A stretch of DNA of 64,000 bases from Blastocystis sp. Blastoise. Lineage: Eukaryota; Sar; Bigyra; Opalinata; Blastocystidae. The DNA lies in contig JBBPEB010000003.1 in assembly GCA_039096225.1 (NCBI GenBank), forward strand, positions 248,001 to 312,000, read 5' to 3'. This document shows, in pieces, positions 28,832 through 42,489 of the stretch (positions are counted from its first letter, which is position 1; each line of letters opens with the position of its first letter). The notes beneath the pieces were generated by a model. That model saw only the letters and a list, made by a program, of their open reading frames with translations, did no database searches and was not told the DNA's origin. Made by a program: the position numbers and the translations under genes.

Positions 28832-31800
28832 TCAAATATCACATTTTTTCTTTTTCTTATTGTTATTGTTAAAATAATCTAGCATATCGTCTAATGACGG
28901 TTGTGTATTAGTAAGTTTGATTCTTAGAGGAGCAGCAAGGGATAACTGATTTCTATACTTTGATTTCAGATATGTCATTTCACTAAAGCCTCTTTCACAT
29001 AAATAAGAGGTAGGAAAAGGTAGTAGTATTGACATTGCACGAGAGAAGATAAGAGAATATTCACGGCACAAAGAACAGTAGAAAAGATCAATCGGAAGTG
29101 TATTATATCTCATCTTGGCTTCATTATTGCATGACAATACCAATAATTCTTCATATAGCAAAATATCGTATTTTACAGTAGAAACGTATTTCATTTCAAA
29201 AGGATACAATACCCATATATTTGAGATATTATACATGTTTGTTATGGGTTTATTTACAGGAATCTTTCTTTGTGTCTTTTTATATGTATCTTTATTGTTG
29301 TTTTCATTATTATTACCTATAGATATATTTAACATTATTTACGATTATATGTAATATGTATTATAATATAAAATGAACCTAATAATAAATATAATAATAG
29401 ATAGAAAAAATAAGCTAATTATTAAATATTATATGTGATATGTATTATAATATATAATAATGCAATAATAAGCATTATAATAAATAGAAAATATAATACT
29501 AATTAACAATAAATATAATAATAGATAGAAAATATAATACTAATTAATAAGATAGCATGTATAATAGATTATGAATGTACTAATAAATGTTATTTATTCA
29601 AATTTGATATATATTATATAATATAGCTATATACTTTGTGAATAAACATGACCAAGAATACACCCATAGAAATAAGAATTACAGAAACTAATCTTTATTT
29701 TACCATCAAAAACTGATCCATTATTCTCATGTTCTTTTTTAACGAAATAGGTACCACTAAAATCTCCAAAATAAGTACAACTCTCTATTTGGGGGTTTAT
29801 TAATTTACCTGTTATAATAGCGTTATCTGAAGTACAAAGGATACATGTAATATTATATACATTTTTATCATTTACAATACAACCATAACATTTTTCTTGA
29901 ATTATTGGAATAGTATTCTTTTCAATAGAAGGGGGAACACAATCATTTTTCTGTAATGATTGATCTTCATTTCTTTTCACACAATAATTTTCCAACTTTC
30001 TTCTTTCTTTTCTTCTTTCAATTATTCCAGGTAAAAGTTGTTTATCAATTAATGGCTTACCAATAAATACTGAAGGATCATTCATTAAGGCCGTTTCAAA
30101 TTCAAGCAAATTCATTACTTCAGGATAATAGTTTTCTATATTTATTAGTAAAGCATCAAGATGATCTCTTATTACTTTACGAAAAAAATCTAAATCTAAA
30201 TCATTATTTTGTACACAATATTTGTTCAACTTTGGGAATACTGACATAGTGTTGTCACATATGAATTCATATTTGTGACAAAGCTTTATATACAATTCTT
30301 TGATAAGTTTAATATATTCTAGAAATATACTATTACCACCTTGCATCTTCTTATTGACGTTGTAAAAGAGTTCAGTAATATCCTCAAGGTAAAACATCGT
30401 TGCAGTAAACTTTTTATCGACTATTTTTTCATATAGATCTTTATTTTTCTCTTCACTAAGAATTGTTTCAATTACAGGTTTAAGCATATTAAATCGTTTT
30501 ATAGACTCAAATCTACTGAGCCATCTTGTAGAGCAGAAATGTAGTAACCGATATGCCTTTGCATTCTTCATATTATCATTGCTATTTGATTTCTTTTTTT
30601 CATCTTTTAGATCGTCATATTTATTATTATTATTTAAGAATAAAGGATCAACTTCGTTTTCATCATTATCAAAATAATCAAGCTGTTCATCATCATTATC
30701 ACTTATAACAGACATATTTGATATATTTTCAAAGGAAGAGTGTTTCTCATCATAATTATTACCATTTCCATTAACGTTCTTATTTTCTTCTAATAAACTT
30801 CTTTGTATATAAAGCATTTTTTCAGTTCTAATTGTTGACTGATTTATGTGATTAATCACTTCCGTACAACTAATAAAGTACTGTTTTATATAATAAGGAA
30901 GGACAGATACACATATTTCTTCACGATGGAGGTAGCAATGAATAAACATACATTCTGGATTAACTTTAAGTACTTCATTTTTAAAACTATGATGATCACC
31001 ATTCATAGCTGACGCTCCATCAAAGCAGATACTAGTGCACTTTTTCCAATCAATTCCATTCTTTTTAAAATAATCAGACACTTTTTCAAATAAAGAAAAA
31101 CCAGACTTACTATCAGATAATTGAATAACAGTTAAAAAGGATTCTTTGAATTTTTCAACAAAAAGATATCTGACAAATAGAATTAATTGTGATATACGTC
31201 CAGTATCAGTAGATTCATCAAGCTGCAATGCGAAGTAATTGCTACTATTTAACTCACTAATAATATTCATTTCTTGTACATTACTAATATCACTGATTCT
31301 TCTTTTTATTGTATTTGAAGATAGTAGAAGTGGTTTTATATTTCTTTTATATAATTCTTCCCATAGTTTCAGTACTGGAAATACCAATCTTTCTCCACTA
31401 GTATAGGGAAGCCCTGACTTTGCAATTGCTAAACTGACACCATAACTAAATTTTATAATAAGGTCATTACTTATTGTATTTTTCATTAATAAGGATCTTG
31501 AATTTTCTAAATTATTTTTTAATTCTTTAAAGAATTCATAAGAATATTTTTCAACTTTTGAGAGATCATCGTTCATAATATGTTTCATAAAATGCTTATA
31601 ATATCGTGACGAGTGTTGATACTGAATTGTTTTCCCACAAATTAAGCATATTCCATTATTATTTTTAGAATTTTCAGTAAAACCATAAACCAATATATTA
31701 TCATTATATTCAAAGAAACTTGTGCCACATTTCTTTCTAAGAAAATGACTTCTATTATCATCAAGCATCCCTTTTTCACAATTCTTGACAATCTGTAAAG

Positions 31801-32064
31801 ATAAACGATTAGAATCAGAAATAATACTAGTACCAATATTACTAATAGTATCCATGTTTATAGTATGAGTTGAATCACTAGTAGAGCATTCAATAGAACT
31901 ATAATAGGTTGTAAATACTTATAGTTATAAATATAATTATACGCTAATGGCAGTATTTGTTGTTTTTGAGTTTCCCTTTCTATTTCTAAGGAACTATTAG
32001 GTGAAATAACTTCAATATCATCATCCTGTTGATTATTAACGCAGATACATGTCTCTTTAATCAT
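28832..32064 (-). CDS. hAT transposase (ZBED5/Buster-like), three exons
   Basis: Minus-strand exons 31943-32064, 29635-31898 and 28832-29316 give 2,871 nt and 956 residues with canonical GT-AG introns of 44 and 318 nt. Order: a BED-like zinc finger (CLICGKT...HFMKH, about residues 117-140), an RNase-H-like core with LQLDESTDTG (first catalytic Asp) and CFDGASAMNG (second Asp), a HCYLHRE motif and a STRWLSRFESI motif. A cysteine-rich insert follows (CYGCIV, CILC). Exon 3 holds the hAT C-terminal dimerisation domain, with SYLCERGFSEM containing the expected catalytic Glu. The protein excises and inserts the element in the nucleus. Splicing of intron 2 is needed to bring D, D and E together. The start may be further upstream: an acceptor-like TTATAG lies 5' of ATG 32064. 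Confidence 0.92.
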
Positions 32065-32349
32065 TTCTTTTTCTTCAGAGGCAATTGATGACTATAATTA
32101 TTAGTAGTTATATAAAGAAACATGCATATAGTGATGTTATATACTACTATTTTATTAAAATATGAGGTTATATCCATGGTTTTATTATGAGGATGTAATA
32201 TTATTATTTTTCTGTGAATATTTTTTTTTCTTAAAAAACCGTGGTTTTTTTTAAAATAAAAATGTAATTATTCACGGAAATATAAACCTACCCAACCATA
32301 TTTTAAATTTTTTTTTTGTACCCAAGATAGAAGTTCGTGGCGAACCCTG

Positions 32350-32357
32350 CTAACTTG
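32350..32357. repeat. hAT target-site duplication, right copy
   Basis: CTAACTTG, identical to 26389-26396. Confidence 0.95.
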
Positions 32358-32486
32358 ATAGATTCAGTAGTGTGTTTTTTTGCTCTACGTCATTTTGTTA
32401 GTAAACTACATGACCTCCTCTAGAAGGATCAACGAAACCATCTATTCTTTTTTAATTTTTTTTTATTATTGAAAAGCCCTCACAGG

Positions 32487-35272
32487 ATGAAATTTTTCAT
32501 TATTTTACTATTGGAGCTACTTATTTTATCATGTATGTCTAGTTTATACTATACCTATTTTTCTTAGCTTCATTGGAATGCCAATCTGGAGAAAAACCTA
32601 TTCACGCTATAAGAGTCTATACTAAGAATCCAAATGAAGAAAGCTTTAATATATACGAAGGATCTACAATTGAACAAGGTACTAAAATTTTTGAGATGGA
32701 TGGTAGTGGTATTCCTAGCGACAATGAAGAGGCAGTTACTATAGAAGGAGATCTATGTATTAAACCTAATACTGAATATCTTCTTCATATGGCTGATTCG
32801 TATGTTTTCTTTTACTATAATTATTATTTTTCATTTTTTTTGTTTTTATATATATAGAGTAGAAGACGCATGGTCTGAAAGTTCATATGTTCGATTGACT
32901 TATAATGATATGTTGCTTATTGAAAGTCGTATTGCTTACAACATTGATGCTGGTGACGAAAAAACTCTTCCTTTCTCATGTAAGTTTTTTTATTGTTTTT
33001 AGTTCTTATTCACTATATAAAAATCTTTTTATAGTAAATATTCCTCTTGATTTCGGTTCTTCTTGGTATTATTCAACATCACCAGAAACGACATCAACAT
33101 GGATTCTTGCTGATGTGAGTTATTGGCAATCTTTTAATACCGGATCTTATCCTAAGGTCTCTTCAATAACTAGATATTATAGAAAGAACATTGAAAATCT
33201 TCCAGATGATCTTTATTTGTATTCTATTAGTACAAAGAGTAATTGTGGCTTTATTATTTATTTTAATGGTAATGAAGTATTCCGATACAACGTACCTGAG
33301 TATGTAGATAAATATATATATATTTAATATTATTCTATAAATAAATATTGTAATATATTTTATTATTATTATATATATATAGGACTGGTGTCACTTCTGA
33401 TACTCCTTCTACTTCTACTTATGAACCCGCTCTTCGTCAGTATATATATTATTTATATATAATTATTATATAATTATTTATATATAATTATTTATATATA
33501 ATTATTTATAATTCTTTATATATATCAAATAAATAATAATTATATATATAGTGGTATTACTCACAAGTCTGTCTATGTTCGTACGGATAAGATCTTAAGA
33601 ATAGCTATTGAAGTTCATGCTACTGAGGAATTACTTGGTACTGAAGATCCTTTCGATTTTGCAATTATCGGTGCTATTGGCGATTGTATATATATATATT
33701 TCATTTTTGATCTATTTTATATCTATATATTTTATTATTTTTGACTTATATATATCTATATAGTGGGTTTACATCTGAATACTGATATTAAGTGCTATAC
33801 TGCATTAGGTCGTGGGGGTAAATGCAATGCTTTAAAAGATGGTGATTATACTTCAAATGCTTCTTTTAAAGAAATGCCTGTTATTGTTGAATTAGAAATT
33901 AAAACAGAGAATAAAGAGAAAGATTGGTTTAATGCTTATGAATTAGCTGCCCAAACTGGAAGTAGTTATCCTACAGAATGGAGTTTATATGGTTCAGATA
34001 ATAATGGAACTACATGGATACAATTAGATTATCAATTGAATTATCCATTTACAGAAGAATCTTATGGTACTACATTCCCTCTTCCTACAAATGTGAGGGA
34101 ATTTAATAAAGTTCAATTAGTTATTACTAAGAATTCTGGTAATTCAGCTAATACTTTTTTCTATGAAATTCTATTGAAGAAAGTGTCTGTAGCCGTTAGT
34201 TCTTCTTATTTCAACTATAATAATGAACTTATTTCCTATGCTGTTGGTGATCCTATTTCAGAAGTTCCTGAGAGTCAGGGTGCATATAACTTTACGATTG
34301 AGCCTGAATTACCTGATTATTTAACATTCGATAAGAATACAGGTTCAATCGGTGGATATTTCAAGGAATCTACTCCCTATCAATTATATACTATTACTTC
34401 TAGTACTGTAGAAAAGAGTCAGATTATCGCTTTATTTACTACAGATATGACTCCTCCTCAATGTGCTGCTGAGGGTATATGGGAATCTACTATGGGTGGT
34501 CTTATTATTACTCTTCCTTGTTCAGAAGGACAAGAAGGAGAAATTACTCGTACATGTACTTCAGAAGGACAATGGGAAGATGCTGTAGATACTTGTAAAT
34601 TATATTGTCCTGAAGATGGTGAATGGCCTAAGACTGAATCCAATAGTAATGCTTCTCTTGGATGCTCAGGAGGAAGAGAAGGTAGTTATTCAAGATATTG
34701 TTTATCTACTGGTTACTGGGATAACTCTATTGATACTTGTGCTTATTATTGTCCTAAAGAAGAAAACTGGAAGAAAACAAAACAAGATACTGTTGCTTCT
34801 ATTGTTTGTCCTTTTGGTTATGCTAGTGATGCCACAAGACAATGTGATAGTTTAGGAAACTGGAATGAACCTATAGGAAATCCATGTGAAGCTTATTTAC
34901 CTTGTTATGGCTTATATTATCTTTTCGAAGGTAAATGTGAATTATGTTCTAATGGTATTTTAACTAAGAATGCTCAAGGTGTAAATATTGATTGTACACA
35001 CTGTTCAGATGATGAATATGTTGTTAATAATATATGTACCTCTAAGAAGAGTTGTGGTGCTACTATTATTAATAATATATCTTTTGATAGTACTTATGCG
35101 AATCATTTTGGTATGCCTAAATGTACAAGTGATCAGTCATTCGGTTATTATGCTCAGGAATGTCAAGATAGTGATAATAATATGGATTCCATTTGGTCAA
35201 ATGTTATTGAACATGAAATGTGCTGTATGTTGTTATATTTATAGTTATTATATTATATATTATTATGTTTAT

Positions 35273-35322
<50 letters not shown>

Positions 35323-36293
35323 TACAAAGCCTGAGGTAATGGATGGTCAAGTTCAACAAGAAATGAATTTGAATATTCAGAACTTAAATCCTTTTGAAGA
35401 TCCCTTTATGATGTGTTATGTCACTTCTAGAACTCTTATTAAAATGTTCCATTATACACTCTCTAATCTACTTGTTACATCTAATCTTAAAGAATCAACT
35501 TCTGTATATATATAAATAATAATAATAATAATAATTATAATAATATAATAATATATATATTTAGAATAATCCTGTGAGTAACCTTGATGTTTATTTTGCT
35601 TCAAATATTGTTAATTATGATGAATTCATTGAGTCTTTAGTAAGTGATAATAATAAGCATTCTTTCCTTCGTATGTTAAAGACGGAACGTCTCTATTTCC
35701 CTGAGAATATCCAAGCTATTACTACTGTTCAATCTCCTCTTATTCAAAATGCTCCTGCTTGTGCTGCTACTAGTGAGACAGGAATAGAAATACCCTTATA
35801 TAGCTATTCTCCTTCTAAATGTGAAGATAGAAGTGTTAGAGGCTATTGGATTTATCAATGTCAACAAGTTCTGTTTAGATCTGTTCTTGTTCCTATTCAA
35901 TATATTACTTGTCCTCAAACATATCCTTATATATTATATAAGATCACTATAAATGATATATCGGTATCTCAACTTCATAATGAAAATTATATTGGTTTAT
36001 ATCGTGCTATCCTTAGTTATCATAATCAAATTATTTCTTCTATTCATGTGCTATATTATGAAAATGAATATACTGAAGAATCTACAAATACTAATATATA
36101 CTTTTCTATACAAACGCCATCAGATATATATGAAGTTAGTACTGTTCTTTCTACTTTTGATACTGAACAAAAACAAAAGTTTATGAATCAACTTGAAAGT
36201 CAATATCAATGGTTTGTTACCGATATCTCTATCACCACTACTGTTAAAACTAGTGATTCTACTAGTGATTCTACTAGACGTTTAAGAGGTTAA
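32487..36293 (+). CDS. secreted cysteine-rich multidomain protein (paralogue 1)
   Basis: Nine exons: 32487-32532, 32568-32799, 32858-32979, 33035-33299, 33383-33439, 33552-33685, 33764-35224, 35322-35503, 35565-36293. They encode 1,075 residues. A signal peptide (MKFFIILLLELLILSS) starts the chain. The large exon 7 holds a discoidin-like block (TEWSLYGSDNNGTTWIQLDY), a putative Ig-like He_PIG segment (LPDYLTFDKNTGSIGG), three about 45-residue cysteine modules of the form C-x-EGxW...C-SEGQxGE-R-C...G-W...C resembling HRM or sushi modules, and an EGF-like cysteine cluster. No transmembrane segment is obvious. The chain ends TRRLRG. It is probably secreted or at the cell surface, possibly carbohydrate-binding; the exact role is unknown. 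The tandem paralogue at 38723-42489 has identical intron positions. Confidence 0.85.
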
Positions 36294-38722
36294 ATTATTT
36301 GAAGACAATATATATTTTTATATATACTTTTATTCATATACTCGTTTGCTATATATACATATATATAGTTTTTATCAATATCTATTTTTTTTTTTAATTG
36401 TTTAATTATATGTTTTTTTTTAAATATATATATATATTTTCTTTTTAATTTAACATTATCATTCACGATGTCATTTATTTATATAATGTTTTTGTCTATT
36501 TATATTCATATCTTTTATATTCAAAAGTATATATATATATATTGTTTTCAATTATTTTTCTTTTATTGTTTTATTTAACCTTTTCTTGTATTATTTTATA
36601 ACCTTTTTCGTTATTATTTTTTAACTATTTCCTTTATTATTTTATAACCTTTTCTTGTATTATTTTATTTAATCTTTTCTTTTATTATTTTATATAACCT
36701 TTTCTTGTATTATTTTTATAACCTTTTCTTTTCTAAATTATTTTCTTTACCTCATTTCATTATTTCTTTTGACATTTTTCGTCATCTATTACTAGATATA
36801 TATACTTAAATTTCTTTATTTCGTTTTGTATATCTCTTATTTATATGTATATTAATTATAAAAATATGATTCTTTATTTTGTATTCCTTCTTCTAGAGTA
36901 TTATATAATATTATATGTATATATGTCTTCTTGTTCTATTTTTCATTTTTCCTTTATTGATTTTATCATATTTTTCAGTTATAGTTATTTTTCCAAATTT
37001 AATTTTTTTTCAATTTAAAATTGTTTTTTTTTCTTATATTTTAAATATACTATATATTTATATATATCTCAAATCTATTATCTTTTTATATAAAGAAACC
37101 AGTACATTTTAGTATGATTCATTCTTTTCGTTTCTTTTATTCCTTATATATATAGTATAGTATATATTTTTTCTTTTTAGTTTCTCCTTTTATATATTAC
37201 CTTTTCTTTATTCTATTTTATATGTATTTATTCTCTTTTTTTACTAGTCATATTTCTCGTCTTTGTTTCAAATTTGATTATTATCTTTTTAGCTTATTTG
37301 TATTTTCAATATTCTAATTCTTATCATGTTTTTTTTTTTATAAAGAATATTATCTTTATTTTTTTTTTGTCTATATTTGTTATATAAAAAATTTCTATTT
37401 GTTGTTAGTGTACATTTATACTTCTTTTTTAATACACGTTTAAAAGAATAAAGTTCCATACTCTTTTTTAATGATTCTTATCTATTTTTTATTGTTTAAA
37501 GTAATTAATTAAATGGAGTTTTGTTTTTACATATTTCTCAACATATAATTAAGTAAATATAGACACTTTTTTAAATAATAACATTTATCTATATTATGTG
37601 GTAGTATTACAGGGCGTTTTCCAGAATTCTGCTAATTGATTGGATTAAAACACATATATAGCCAATCATATGAATTAGAAATTCAAAAGTTCATTATTAA
37701 TAAATTATCTTATTAAGTCAAGATCACATATATTTGTTGCACATCATATCATATAAAACATTTCCTAGAATTATTAAAATTTATAATATATGCTGTATGT
37801 ATGGAAAAACTATTGTTCACAGAACACATTCTCGCGAATTCTTCTTATTTATTTTCCTGTTTCTTAATTCAATGCTATTAGCATTCCCATATGAAAAAAT
37901 GAAATATAACTATGATTTATATGATTTCAAATTGACACAATTTCAAAAGTATTATTTGAACTCTAGAATATGCACATGAACATTCTCACAGAATGAACGT
38001 ATGATATTTGACATATAAGGAGTATTTTAATGTTTATATATTATTCAAAATTTGAAAAACTATAAAACACAAATTTTATTCCTCTTTAGCATATATATAT
38101 ATATATGCTTACAACAAGATAAGAATAATGATGGTGAAATATTAAAGTAGCATTCCGAAATAAAAGCTACAAATTTTCAATTTTTCTTTTTGTGCTTATT
38201 AACAATATTGAGTAGTATTTTTATAGTATATAATAATATATTATTTTTGTAAACGAATAAGAAACAATTCAAAGACACAATGAATACTTCAAAGTTGGTG
38301 ATTGTTTTCTTGATTGATAAATGCAATGCGACAATAGAAAAAATGAAGGTCTCGAGTTTTCTGATATTCGTTTTTTAAAGAAAGATAAGACTAGAAGAAC
38401 TAAACAAAATGGAAATAACTAATCAAGAAAATAGTCGTAAAAGAAATAAGAAAAATAGGTCAAATAATGATTATCCCCATAAAAACAAAGAAACTATCCA
38501 AAAACAAAAGAAAATAGGATAGTCTTTTGGGTAAGTTTTCTGGTTTAGTTGTTTTTCTTCTTATTGGCTGAATTATCTTTATCCAATTAAAAGAAAGATA
38601 TAATTTAAGGCAAAAAGAAGAATCAGGTGACATCTTGGATTGACAGTCGGAAGATGAAAAAAAATAAATTTTCTTTTATCTCATATTTATTTTATTTTCA
38701 TTGATAATAATACTTGATAAAG
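36294..38722. other. intergenic region between the secreted-protein paralogues
   Basis: About 2.4 kb. The first 1.2 kb is strongly T-rich on the plus strand, and the rest is more mixed. A single 81-codon frame at 37734-37979 has no supporting feature. The promoter of paralogue 2 must lie near the right end. Confidence 0.5.
36560..36735. repeat. T-rich imperfect tandem repeat in a 3' flank
   Basis: Five or six degenerate copies of a 30-40-nt unit around AACCTTTTCTTGTATTATTTTAT lie 270-440 nt downstream of the first secreted-protein gene. Confidence 0.7.
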
Positions 38723-41700
38723 ATGAATACCTTTACTATTATTATAAGCTTACTCTTCTGTGGTGTCTGTATGCTCTTTTATAGCTAATTAATTATTTTT
38801 TATTTTTTTAAATAATTTTCTTTATTTATAGGCATGGCTGCTTGTGCTGATCCTAATCAATACGAACTTACGTTCATTAGAACATATACTAATCATGCAG
38901 GGGAAGAAGGTGCTTCTTTTTATAGAGGTGACTCACATTCAACTTCTAAGAGATTTCTTGTATTTTCACCTGTAAATGATTATGATGTACAAACAGGTAC
39001 TTATTGTGTTGATAATGGATATTTATTTACTATTGCAAAAACTGATTCGTAAGTTTTTTTTAAATTTTTATAATAGGTAATTTTTTATAGGTATAATTTT
39101 TGGTCTTATGGTTCTCAAGTTGTTGTAAAATATGGAGCTAATAGTATTTATGCTGCAAGCTTACGTTATGAAGAAGTTATGTCAGATATAAAAACTACAG
39201 TTTATAATACTTTTAATTGTAAGTTTTTTTTCTTATGTAGAAAATATGTTAATTATTTATTTCTATTAGTTAATATCTACTTAACTGGCAAGGAAGATGT
39301 AAGATATGGTGATGTTTTCCAGGATAATTACTTGTGGTTGGTTAATGATCCTTCTTTACTTCCAAATCTCGTAGATTCTGCTACTGTTATTGCTGACACT
39401 GTTCGTTATTATCGTATTAATGTTTCTATTCCTACTGATGATGAGTATAATTTATATTCTCTTTCTGTTAAGAGTAATGGTGGATATGTTGTTTATGTAA
39501 ATAAACATATTGTTGGAAATTACAATTTACCCAGGTATAATTATAAATATATTATTTATAATTATTTATAAATATTTATAGTGAAACTCCTACTAGTACA
39601 ACTGAGCCTTTATCAACTGAAACTGTTTCTAAGGAGTATTTATTTCTTATATATGTTTTTAAATAATTTTATTTTTTTAGATTTATTTTTCATGAAGATA
39701 TTGTAGATGTTGTTGGTGGTATACTTTATATTGGTGTTGAAGTTCATTTTAGTTCTTCTCAAATTGGCTTATTAGATCCTTTTGAAGTTATTCTTACCGG
39801 TTTTAAATCTCAAAGTAAATAAAAATATATAAAAATAATATATTTTTTTATTAATATTTATATATAGGTGGTCTTTTTATTGATAAAGATTTTGTTCCTG
39901 AATGTAGTGAAACTGTTCAATTTGAAGAAGGTTCTTATTGTTCATATGCTAATGATAAAAACTCAGGTACTGCTGTAAAATATTCAGAAAAATATGGTTC
40001 TCATCATTCTATTATTATGACTACTAGTGATAATGAACCTGTATGGATAAATGGTTATTCTATATCTAATGGTCCATCTACTGATTCAAGTGCTAATAAA
40101 TGGATTCTCTTTGGCTCTAATGATAAAGAAACTTGGACACAGTTAGATTATATTGAAGAAGAAACCTATGTTTTCCATAAAGAATTAGAAACACGTGTTT
40201 TCTCTTTACGTAGTAATATAAATAAGTACAGCTCCTACAAATTTGAAATACTTGACTCTTTAAAATCATATGGTTTAGGTATTGGTGAAGTTGGCTTAAT
40301 GATCACAGATAACAAAATGATATCTCCTTACTTCACATATAATACTCATAGTATGCAATTCGATACTCGTAGTGAAATTTTTAAGCCTGAACAGTCTGGT
40401 GCTTCTGGATTCAAAATCGAACCTTCAATTGATTCTAATCTTATATTTGATCCAGTTTCTGGAATTATTCAAGCATCAACTGCCTATAAAAACGATGGAA
40501 GCTTAATGATTGAACCTCGTAGTTATACAATTACATGTGAAACTCTACCATTATTTGTATATCCTGTATTTATATATGATGCAATGGATGGAAATATTGT
40601 GTGGTGTGAAGAAGAAGATATTTGGGTTGAATCTGTTGGAGGCTCTACTTATTATGAAAGTTGTCCTACTGGCCAAATTGGTGAATATTCAAGACCATGT
40701 GGAGTAGATGGTGTTTGGGGTGAAATTACAAATACTTGCCATTATGTTTGTCCTGCTGAAACTGGTTATTCTCAAACTGAAGTTGGTGAAACAATTACAA
40801 ATTCTTGTCCTGTTGATAATCAAGATGGTGCTATTTCTAGAACTTGTGAAGCTAACGGTGTTTGGGGAGATATTACAAATACATGTTCTTATTTTTGTCC
40901 TTATGAAAGTGGTTGGCCTAAAACTAGTGCTGATGTGACAGTTACAAAGAGTTGTCCTGACGGTTATACTTCTGATGCTACTAGATATTGTGGTGTAACC
41001 GGTATTTGGGGAGATGTTGTAGGTACTGATGAATGTAAGAAAGTTATTATTTGTACTGGAAATACTTATTTAAGTGGTGATGAATGTGTTGTATGTGTTA
41101 ATGGTATTATTGGTCAAGATGATACTGGTAATAATGTTAGTTGTACTCCTTGTCAAAACGATGAAGTTGTAGTTGGTGGCGTTTGTGTTTCTGCCTCTTG
41201 TCCTGCTGAAACTGTTGATAGTATTACATATATAAAGACTCCTATTACTTATTATCGTATGCCTAAATGTACTAGTTCTACTACTTTTGGTTATAAACAA
41301 AGATTATGTGCTAATATTGGAGATAGTTCAAATTTAGTTCCTGCTTGGGGTGAAATCAATGATGATATGTGCTGTATATATATATATATATATATTATTA
41401 TTATTATTATTATTATTATTCTTATTCTTATTTTTGCTTTATTATTAATATTAGAATTATGATTATGATGATAATTATTCTTATTCTTATTAATCTATAT
41501 AGATAAAAAAGCTACTACTTATAATGGTCATGTTCGTCAAGAAGTAGATATTGATTTATCTAATGTTGGTACTATTGAAGATCCTTTTGAATTATGTTAT
41601 TATGGTGCTCGTACTCTTATCAAACAATTACCTTTTATGTTATCTAGTCTTTTAGTTTCTACTAATGTCGAACAATTATCATCTGTATATATACATATTA

Positions 41701-42489
41701 ATATATTATATAATATTATGATATAATATAACATTATTTATACTATTTTTAAAATAATATTTATAGATTGAAACTAGTAGTGCTTATGATTTATATATGG
41801 GTACAAATAATGATTTCTATAATGAAGATGTTAAAGTTTTCTTTGATAAATATAAGGAAAATATTCTTGATTTTATTAAATATCATTCTGATAATAAATT
41901 CCCTAATGAAATTGCTGGTGTAGAAAACGTTTTACCTGCTGAAATTAGTGACCCTGATATGTGTGCTAAAAATAGTGAAGTTGATACTACTTTAGAATTA
42001 TATGAATATTCTCCTGATAAATGTGAAGATGGTACTACTACAAGATATAATTTATATCAATGTCAACAAAATATGTTTGAATCTATTCTTACAAAAGTTG
42101 CTAGTATGAGATGTCCTCCTAGAAATGATCCTTATATATTATTTACTCTTACTATTAAAAATGTTCCTACTAAAAAACTTACTTTTAACACTTATATTGC
42201 TATTTATAGAGCTATTATGAGAGTTGGTAATATGTCTCTTAAGAATATGTTTATCACCAGATTCGATGTAAGTTCTACTTCTAGTGCTGATTCTATTGTT
42301 AAGATTGTTATTCAACCTACTGATACTGCTTCTATTGCTACAATTGCTGCAAATCTCATGAACCTTAGTGAATATCAACGTAATAAATTCTTAAGTATCA
42401 TTAAACTTCAAATTAACGTCGCCGTTACAGAATTCGATATTTTGACTGAAGTCTTAAATAATGGCTCTAGAAGATTAAGAGGTTTATAA
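38723..42489 (+). CDS. secreted cysteine-rich multidomain protein (paralogue 2)
   Basis: Nine exons: 38723-38768, 38832-39048, 39091-39218, 39270-39534, 39582-39635, 39681-39814, 39868-41373, 41503-41684, 41767-42489. They encode 1,084 residues. Exons 1, 4, 6 and 8 have exactly the same lengths as in paralogue 1 (46, 265, 134, 182), and all intron phases match, so the pair arose by tandem duplication. Domains follow the same order: signal peptide (MNTFTIIISLLFCGV), discoidin-like block (NKWILFGSNDKETWTQLDY), He_PIG-like segment, three cysteine modules (for example CPYESGWPKTS...CPDGYTSDATRYCG), an EGF-like cluster and a conserved C-terminal domain ending SRRLRGL. Sequence divergence is high although structure is kept. 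Function is unknown; probably extracellular. Confidence 0.85.

Larger units (their letters stand above)
26397..32349 (-). mobile_element. complete hAT-superfamily DNA transposon (5,953 bp)
   Basis: Both ends carry the 12-bp terminal inverted repeat CAGGGTTCGCCA (26397-26408 and, inverted, 32338-32349). Beyond it the ends diverge (TAGGC against CGAAC). The left end continues into a palindromic subterminal stretch built on CTACCC/GGGTAG (26412-26440). A perfect 8-bp duplication, CTAACTTG, flanks the element. Inside is an open transposase gene on the minus strand (28832-32064) and a 2.4-kb left arm without long frames. The intact duplication and the open frame suggest a fairly recent insertion. 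It lies about 140 bp upstream of the first secreted cysteine-rich gene. Confidence 0.95.

Noticed and set aside
29115-29354. 79-codon plus-strand frame
   Set aside because: Antisense to exon 3 of the hAT transposase, whose homology is clear.
30000-31000. Retrovirus- or retrotransposon-like gene
   Set aside because: No reverse transcriptase, integrase or long terminal repeats; the termini, duplication length and domain order are those of a hAT DNA transposon.
37734-37979. 81-codon plus-strand frame between the secreted-protein genes
   Set aside because: It begins within non-coding DNA, has no signal peptide or family motif and no neighbouring exons.
41070-42378. Minus-strand frames rich in Ser, Asn and Thr
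   Set aside because: Antisense shadows of the coding exons of secreted-protein paralogue 2.
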